From NCBI GenBank assembly GCA_049514335.1, contig JBEKVE010000020.1, positions 1 to 26,540 on the forward strand: a stretch of DNA of 26,540 nt, in the 5' to 3' direction. The position numbers and the translations under genes are program-made. The stretch comes from JBEKVE01 sp049514335 (lineage in GTDB: Bacteria; Actinomycetota; Acidimicrobiia; Acidimicrobiales; UBA8190). Positions 23,522 to 26,540 of the stretch are shown piece by piece. The stretch's first letter is position 1, and every line of letters begins with the position of its first letter. Below the pieces are notes generated by a model that worked only from the letters and a program-made list of their open reading frames with translations, did not search any database and was not told the DNA's origin.

Positions 23522-23544
23522 GAATCTGACACACCGCCAGATTC
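23522..23544. promoter_or_regulatory. Putative operator in the FadE/thiolase divergent promoter (copy 2 of shared motif)
   Basis: GAATCTG-N9-CAGATTC is a perfect 7-bp inverted repeat in the 71 bp between divergent genes. The minus-strand form of 23525-23544, GAATCTGGCGGTGTGTCAGA, matches 18323-18342 at 16 of 20 bases. A possible minus-strand promoter (TTGCCC at 23546-23551, 17 bp, CAGATT at 23523-23528) overlaps it, so binding could control the dehydrogenase pair and probably the thiolase too. Confidence 0.55.
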
Positions 23545-23584
23545 TGGGCAACAATCGGGGGGAGTCGGGGCCAGGAGGTCTGCC

Positions 23585-24742
23585 ATGCCCAACGCCGTCA
23601 TCGTCGATGCGGTCCGCACCCCGGTGGGGCGGCGCAACGGCCGGTTGTCTGAATGGCACGCCGTGGATCTGGCCGCCGCACCGTTGAAGGCGCTGGTGGA
23701 GCGCAACGGTCTCGACCCGTCCCTGGTCGAGGACGTGGTCATGGGGTGCACCATGACCGTGGGCGAGCAGGCCATGAACATCGGCCGCAACGCCGTGCTG
23801 GCCGCCGGGTTCCCCGACACCGTCCCCGGGACCACCGTGGACCGCCAGTGCGGGTCGGCCCAGCAGGCTGTGCACTTCGCCGCCCAGGCCGTCATGGCCG
23901 GTGCCATGGACGTGGTCATCGGGGCCGGGGTGGAGTCGATGAGCCGGGTGCCGATCGGCTCGACCACCGATCCCGGGCCCGGCGAGGCCTACGGGCCCAC
24001 CGTGCACGCCCGCTACGACTTCATCCACCAGGGCCTGTCGGCCGAGGAGATCGCCCGGCGCTGGAACGTCGGCCGTGACGAGATGGACGCCTTCGCCCTG
24101 GAGTCGCACCGGCGGGCGGCGCGCGCCCAGGAGGAGGGGCGCTTCGCCGGGGAGATCGTGGCACTGCGCTCCCCCGGTCCCGACGGCGAGGCGGTCATCG
24201 ACGCCGACGAAGGGGTGCGGCGTGACACGAGCCTCGAGAAGCTCGGCGGCCTCGCCCCCGCCTTCGTCGAGGGCGGCCTCGTCACGGCGGGGACGTCGTC
24301 GCAGATCTCCGATGGGGCGGCGGCCGTTCTCGTGATGAGCGAGGAGCGCGCCGTGTCGCTCGGGCTTCGGCCCCGGGCCCGGTTCCACACCTTCGCCGTG
24401 GCCGCCAACGACCCGGTCATCATGCTGACCGCCCCCATCCCCGCCACCCGCCTGGTGCTCGAGAAGGCCAAGCTCCAGCTGGCCGACATGGACGTGGTGG
24501 AGATCAACGAGGCCTTCGCCTCGGTCGTCCTGGCCTGGGAGCGCGAGTTGCACCCCGACATGGCCAGGGTCAACCCCAACGGGGGTGCCATCGCCATCGG
24601 GCACCCCACCGGGTGCTCGGGGGCGCGGCTCATGGCGACGCTGCTGAACGAGCTCGAGCGCACGGGCGGCCGCTACGGCCTGCAGACCATGTGCGAGGGC
24701 GGCGGACAGGCCAACGCCACCATCATCGAACGCCTGGGCTGA
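23585..24742 (+). CDS. Acetyl-CoA acyltransferase (FadA-type thiolase)
   Basis: A 385-residue, complete thiolase that cleaves a 3-ketoacyl-CoA with CoA at the end of a beta-oxidation round. All catalytic residues are present: Cys89 in TVDRQCGSAQQA, His340 in NPNGGAIAIGHPTGCSGARL and Cys370 in TMCEGGGQANA, with NEAF at 308-311. Numbers are close to those of the steroid thiolase FadA5 (Cys93, His347, Cys377), though general FadA/AtoB function is equally possible. The ATG at 23585 has a full AGGAGG 6 bp upstream (23573-23578), the best ribosome binding site in the window. It is divergent from the second dehydrogenase pair. Confidence 0.95.
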   Translation: MPNAVIVDAVRTPVGRRNGRLSEWHAVDLAAAPLKALVERNGLDPSLVEDVVMGCTMTVGEQAMNIGRNAVLAAGFPDTVPGTTVDRQCGSAQQAVHFAAQAVMAGAMDVVIGAGVESMSRVPIGSTTDPGPGEAYGPTVHARYDFIHQGLSAEEIARRWNVGRDEMDAFALESHRRAARAQEEGRFAGEIVALRSPGPDGEAVIDADEGVRRDTSLEKLGGLAPAFVEGGLVTAGTSSQISDGAAAVLVMSEERAVSLGLRPRARFHTFAVAANDPVIMLTAPIPATRLVLEKAKLQLADMDVVEINEAFASVVLAWERELHPDMARVNPNGGAIAIGHPTGCSGARLMATLLNELERTGGRYGLQTMCEGGGQANATIIERLG

Positions 24743-24747
24743 GGTCG

Positions 24748-24770
24748 ACCGGGGCGCTCGACGCGCCGGT
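24748..24770 (+). terminator. Possible hairpin terminator after the thiolase gene
   Basis: ACCGGGGCG-CTCGA-CGCGCCGGT pairs at 8 of 9 positions and begins 5 bp after the thiolase stop. No U-run follows. Confidence 0.45.
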
Positions 24771-24824
24771 GCAGCGCCGCCAGCGGGGTCTTGTGCGCAC
24801 TTTTCGGTGCGATGCAGAGGGACC

Positions 24825-24830
24825 TACGAT
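24825..24830 (+). promoter_or_regulatory. Probable -10 box, leaderless promoter of the DinB-like gene
   Basis: TACGAT lies 6 bp before the ATG at 24837. A weak -35 candidate, TTTTCG (24801-24806), is 18 bp further up. Confidence 0.5.
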
Positions 24831-24836
24831 CGCCCC

Positions 24837-25385
24837 ATGACCGACATCGAAGACACATACCGGCTGGTCTCCAACCGATTCGACACCGTGGTCAGGGGGG
24901 TGACCCCAGACAAGTGGGACGCCCAGTCTCCCTGCGAGAAGTGGACGGCGCGCGACGTGGTGGCGCACGTGGTCGAAGGGCACGGGAGCGTGATCGCCGC
25001 CGTCCGGGGCGGAGCGCCCGAGACCGTGGACTCCGGCGAGGACCCGACGCCGGCCTGGGAGCGGGCCACGCGGGCCATCGCCGAGATCACCGCCGACCCA
25101 GAGGTGCTCGCCATGGAGATCGACGGGCCCACCGGCACCATGCCGGCCGGGCAGGTCATCGGGCGGTTCGTGACCATGGACCTGCTCGTCCACACCTGGG
25201 ACCTGGCACGAGCGGTGGGTGCGGACGAGCACCTCGACGAGGAGCTGGTCCGTCACGCCTACGAGGGGCTCAAGCCCATGGACGCCATGATCCGCCAGCC
25301 CGGTGTGTTCGGGCCCAAGCTGGAGCCACCTGCCGGTGCCGACGCGCAGACGGAGTTCCTCTACTTCCTGGGCCGCCAGGCATAA
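24837..25385 (+). CDS. TIGR03086-type protein (mycothiol maleylpyruvate isomerase N-terminal/DinB-like)
   Basis: A 182-residue four-helix-bundle protein. The family marks are PCEKWTARDVVAHVVEGHGS (32-51, His44 a probable metal ligand) and FVTMDLLVHTWDLARAVGAD (111-130, with His119). Members are thought to bind a divalent metal and to use mycothiol, the low-molecular thiol of actinobacteria, in conjugation or isomerisation; the exact substrate of this subgroup is unknown. The ATG at 24837 follows a TACGAT box by 6 bp and no ribosome binding site is seen, so the message is probably leaderless. It may serve in detoxification. Confidence 0.9.
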   Translation: MTDIEDTYRLVSNRFDTVVRGVTPDKWDAQSPCEKWTARDVVAHVVEGHGSVIAAVRGGAPETVDSGEDPTPAWERATRAIAEITADPEVLAMEIDGPTGTMPAGQVIGRFVTMDLLVHTWDLARAVGADEHLDEELVRHAYEGLKPMDAMIRQPGVFGPKLEPPAGADAQTEFLYFLGRQA

Positions 25386-25505
25386 CGCCTCGCCTCGAGC
25401 GATGCGCAGTCCAGCCGATGATTCCGGGGCAGGCGCGTCGTCACACCACGTTGAGAGGATCCATCCGAGGCGGCTTCCGCCGAGCACGAAGAGGAGCGTT
25501 GTCGA

Positions 25506-25937
25506 ATGAGCCGTGTCAGCACCTACCTCAACTTCATGGGTGAGACCGAGGAGGCATTCAACTTCTACGGGGCCGCCTTCGGGACGCAGATCGCAGGCGA
25601 GATGACCCGGCTCGGCGACATGCCGACAGGACCCGAAGCACCGGCGCTGTCCGACGCCGAGAAGAAGCTGGTGGCGCACGTCGAGCTGCCCATCCTCTCC
25701 GGGCACGTCCTCATGGGCACCGACATGGTCGAGTCCATGGGCCAAGAGCTGAGGGTCGGCAACAACGTCACGATCTGCGTCGAGCCCGACACGTTGGCCG
25801 AGACCGATCGTCTGTACGCCGCGCTCAGCGACGGTGGCAGCGAGTCGACGGGGATGCAGCAGATGCCATGGGCCTACTGGGGCTGCACCTTGGACCGCTT
25901 CGGTATCCGGTGGATGTTCAACTGCTACGAGTCGTGA
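25506..25937 (+). CDS. PhnB-like VOC-fold protein
   Basis: A 143-residue protein of the glyoxalase/bleomycin-resistance (VOC) superfamily, PhnB-like subgroup. STYLNFMGETEEAFNFYGAAFG (5-26) is the characteristic opening; VAHVELPILSGHVLMGTDM and WAYWGCTLDRFGIRWMFN are the later conserved parts. The usual VOC metal ligands are not obvious. The role of PhnB-like proteins is generally unknown; they are not needed for phosphonate use despite the name. The ATG at 25506 has GAGGAG about 9-10 bp upstream. The stop overlaps the GTG of the next gene, so the two proteins are made together. Confidence 0.92.
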   Translation: MSRVSTYLNFMGETEEAFNFYGAAFGTQIAGEMTRLGDMPTGPEAPALSDAEKKLVAHVELPILSGHVLMGTDMVESMGQELRVGNNVTICVEPDTLAETDRLYAALSDGGSESTGMQQMPWAYWGCTLDRFGIRWMFNCYES

Positions 25938-26239
25938 CAGCCGGACCGCAGGGGCCGGAATCGGTCACGCTCAGCAAGACATTCACGGCCACATTGGGAC
26001 GAAGTTCCGCCAAGGGTGGCTGGACCTATGTGACGATGCCCGGCTCAGCCACGTTCTTCGGGACGAGGGGCCTCGTGAAGGTGCGGGGCACCGTCGACGG
26101 CCATCCCTTCCAGAGCTCGTTCATGGCACTGGGAGACGGCACCCACAAGCTCCCCATCAAGGCGGAGGTCCGCAAGGTCATCGGCAAGGATGCGGGCGAC
26201 GAGGTCACGGTCCGCCTGCACGAGCGGCTCAGCAGGTAG
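25934..26239 (+). CDS. DUF1905 domain protein
   Basis: A 101-residue protein spanning one DUF1905 domain: FTATLGRSSAKGGWTYVTMP (about 15-34), then FGTRGLVKVRGTVDGHPFQS and GDGTHKLPIKAEVRKVIGKD followed by AGDEVTVRL. The fold is a small beta-barrel of unknown role, often followed in longer proteins by a YdeI-type (DUF1801-like) segment that is absent here. The GTG at 25934 shares GTGA with the stop of the PhnB-like gene, giving translational coupling. The frame is open further upstream but that part lies in the neighbouring gene. Confidence 0.9.
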   Translation: MTAGPQGPESVTLSKTFTATLGRSSAKGGWTYVTMPGSATFFGTRGLVKVRGTVDGHPFQSSFMALGDGTHKLPIKAEVRKVIGKDAGDEVTVRLHERLSR

Positions 26240-26306
26240 CGCCGGCCCCGAGGACCGAGCGCGGACAGCCGTCGCCCGTCCGGGAACCCCGCCCTTCCGC
26301 TTTGCG

Positions 26307-26540
26307 TTACGGGTCGACGGTCAGGGACAAGATGGCCAGCGCGAAGTCGCCGGTGGCGGCGTCGGTCACCTCGATGTCGACGTCCCCCGTACCTGCCTCC
26401 GGGGGACCCGGGTTGGTGATCGTGCCCGTGGCGGGATTGAACGTAAAGCCGTCTCCCACGGGTTCGAAGGTGCTCCAAGTGTAGGGAGGCAGCCCGTTGA
26501 CGGCCGCCACCGTGAAGGAGTACGGCACTCCCACCGTGGC
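26307..26540 (-). CDS. Ig-like domain of a larger surface protein, C-terminus only
   Basis: The last 78 codons of a gene that enters from the right edge. They encode ATVGVPYSFTVAAVNGLPPY followed by TWS, then FTFNPATGTITNPGPPEAG, VDIEVTDAATGDFALAILSL and TVDP before the stop. This is the pattern of putative Ig domains repeated in bacterial surface and secreted proteins (vGxpYsfxvxxxxGxpPYtWs ... tGxi ... vxvtD). The gene probably encodes a long extracellular protein with tandem domains, but only this one is visible. It is convergent with the DUF1905 gene over 67 bp without a clear hairpin. Confidence 0.85.
   Translation of the reverse strand, partial: ATVGVPYSFTVAAVNGLPPYTWSTFEPVGDGFTFNPATGTITNPGPPEAGTGDVDIEVTDAATGDFALAILSLTVDP

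Noticed and set aside
24793..24811. GTGCGCAC palindrome and CGCAC/GTGCG hairpin before the DinB-like gene
   Set aside because: Very short; it could be a regulator site upstream of the -10 box, but nothing else supports it.

Overview
The window is a high-GC stretch of about 70% by eye, tightly packed with genes and with no rRNA, tRNA, insertion sequence or CRISPR array that I can find. Several features point to an actinomycete, most likely of the Acidimicrobiia (inference): a mycothiol-linked DinB-like protein, an F420-type luciferase-like oxidoreductase, many GTG starts, genes that appear to be leaderless, and the PGWW(x)ASDGKWYPPE motif. Most of the content is acyl-CoA/lipid catabolism, with an envelope-related operon at the left and small accessory genes at the right.

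Left (1-5433, all minus strand): a five-gene operon read from 5433 downwards. It encodes a six-helix membrane protein with a Pro/Gly-rich tail, a DUF4129 membrane protein, a DUF4350 membrane protein, a MoxR AAA+ ATPase and a DUF58 protein cut by the window edge. The last four genes are linked by a 6-bp gap and then by GTGA, ATGA and GTGA start/stop overlaps, so they are probably translationally coupled.

Middle (5681-11503): on the plus strand lie a thiolase-fold protein and its DUF35 zinc-ribbon/OB-fold partner. The thiolase-fold protein has no nucleophilic Cys but has two Tyr placed like those of the steroid side-chain aldolase Ltp2. Two divergent crotonases follow, then a TetR repressor divergent from a DHA2-type 14-helix exporter. 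The exporter promoter has near-consensus -35 and -10 boxes with a palindromic operator filling the spacer.

Centre (11527-18314, minus strand): a catabolic operon reads amidohydrolase, acyl-CoA dehydrogenase alpha, acyl-CoA dehydrogenase beta, LLM oxidoreductase. It ends in a perfect 11-bp hairpin. Beyond it lie a dimeric alpha/beta-barrel-like protein, a secreted double-psi-barrel-like protein with an Ig-like tail, and signal peptidase I.

Right (18382-26540): an NRDE/TANGO2-family protein, a 42-residue basic protein, a SnoaL-like protein and a rhodanese. A second acyl-CoA dehydrogenase alpha/beta operon follows, ending in an anchored secreted protein and divergent from a complete FadA-type thiolase. 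Then come a DinB-like protein, a PhnB-like VOC protein overlapping a DUF1905 protein, and the C-terminus of an Ig-like surface protein.

Taken together, the two split-site dehydrogenase pairs, two crotonases, FadA thiolase, retro-aldolase-like pair, amidohydrolase and F420 oxidoreductase look like parts of a side-chain or branched acyl-CoA degradation system, possibly for steroid- or terpenoid-like substrates. The substrate is inference. A shared near-palindrome in front of both dehydrogenase operons (16 of 20 bases identical) suggests that one regulator may control both.
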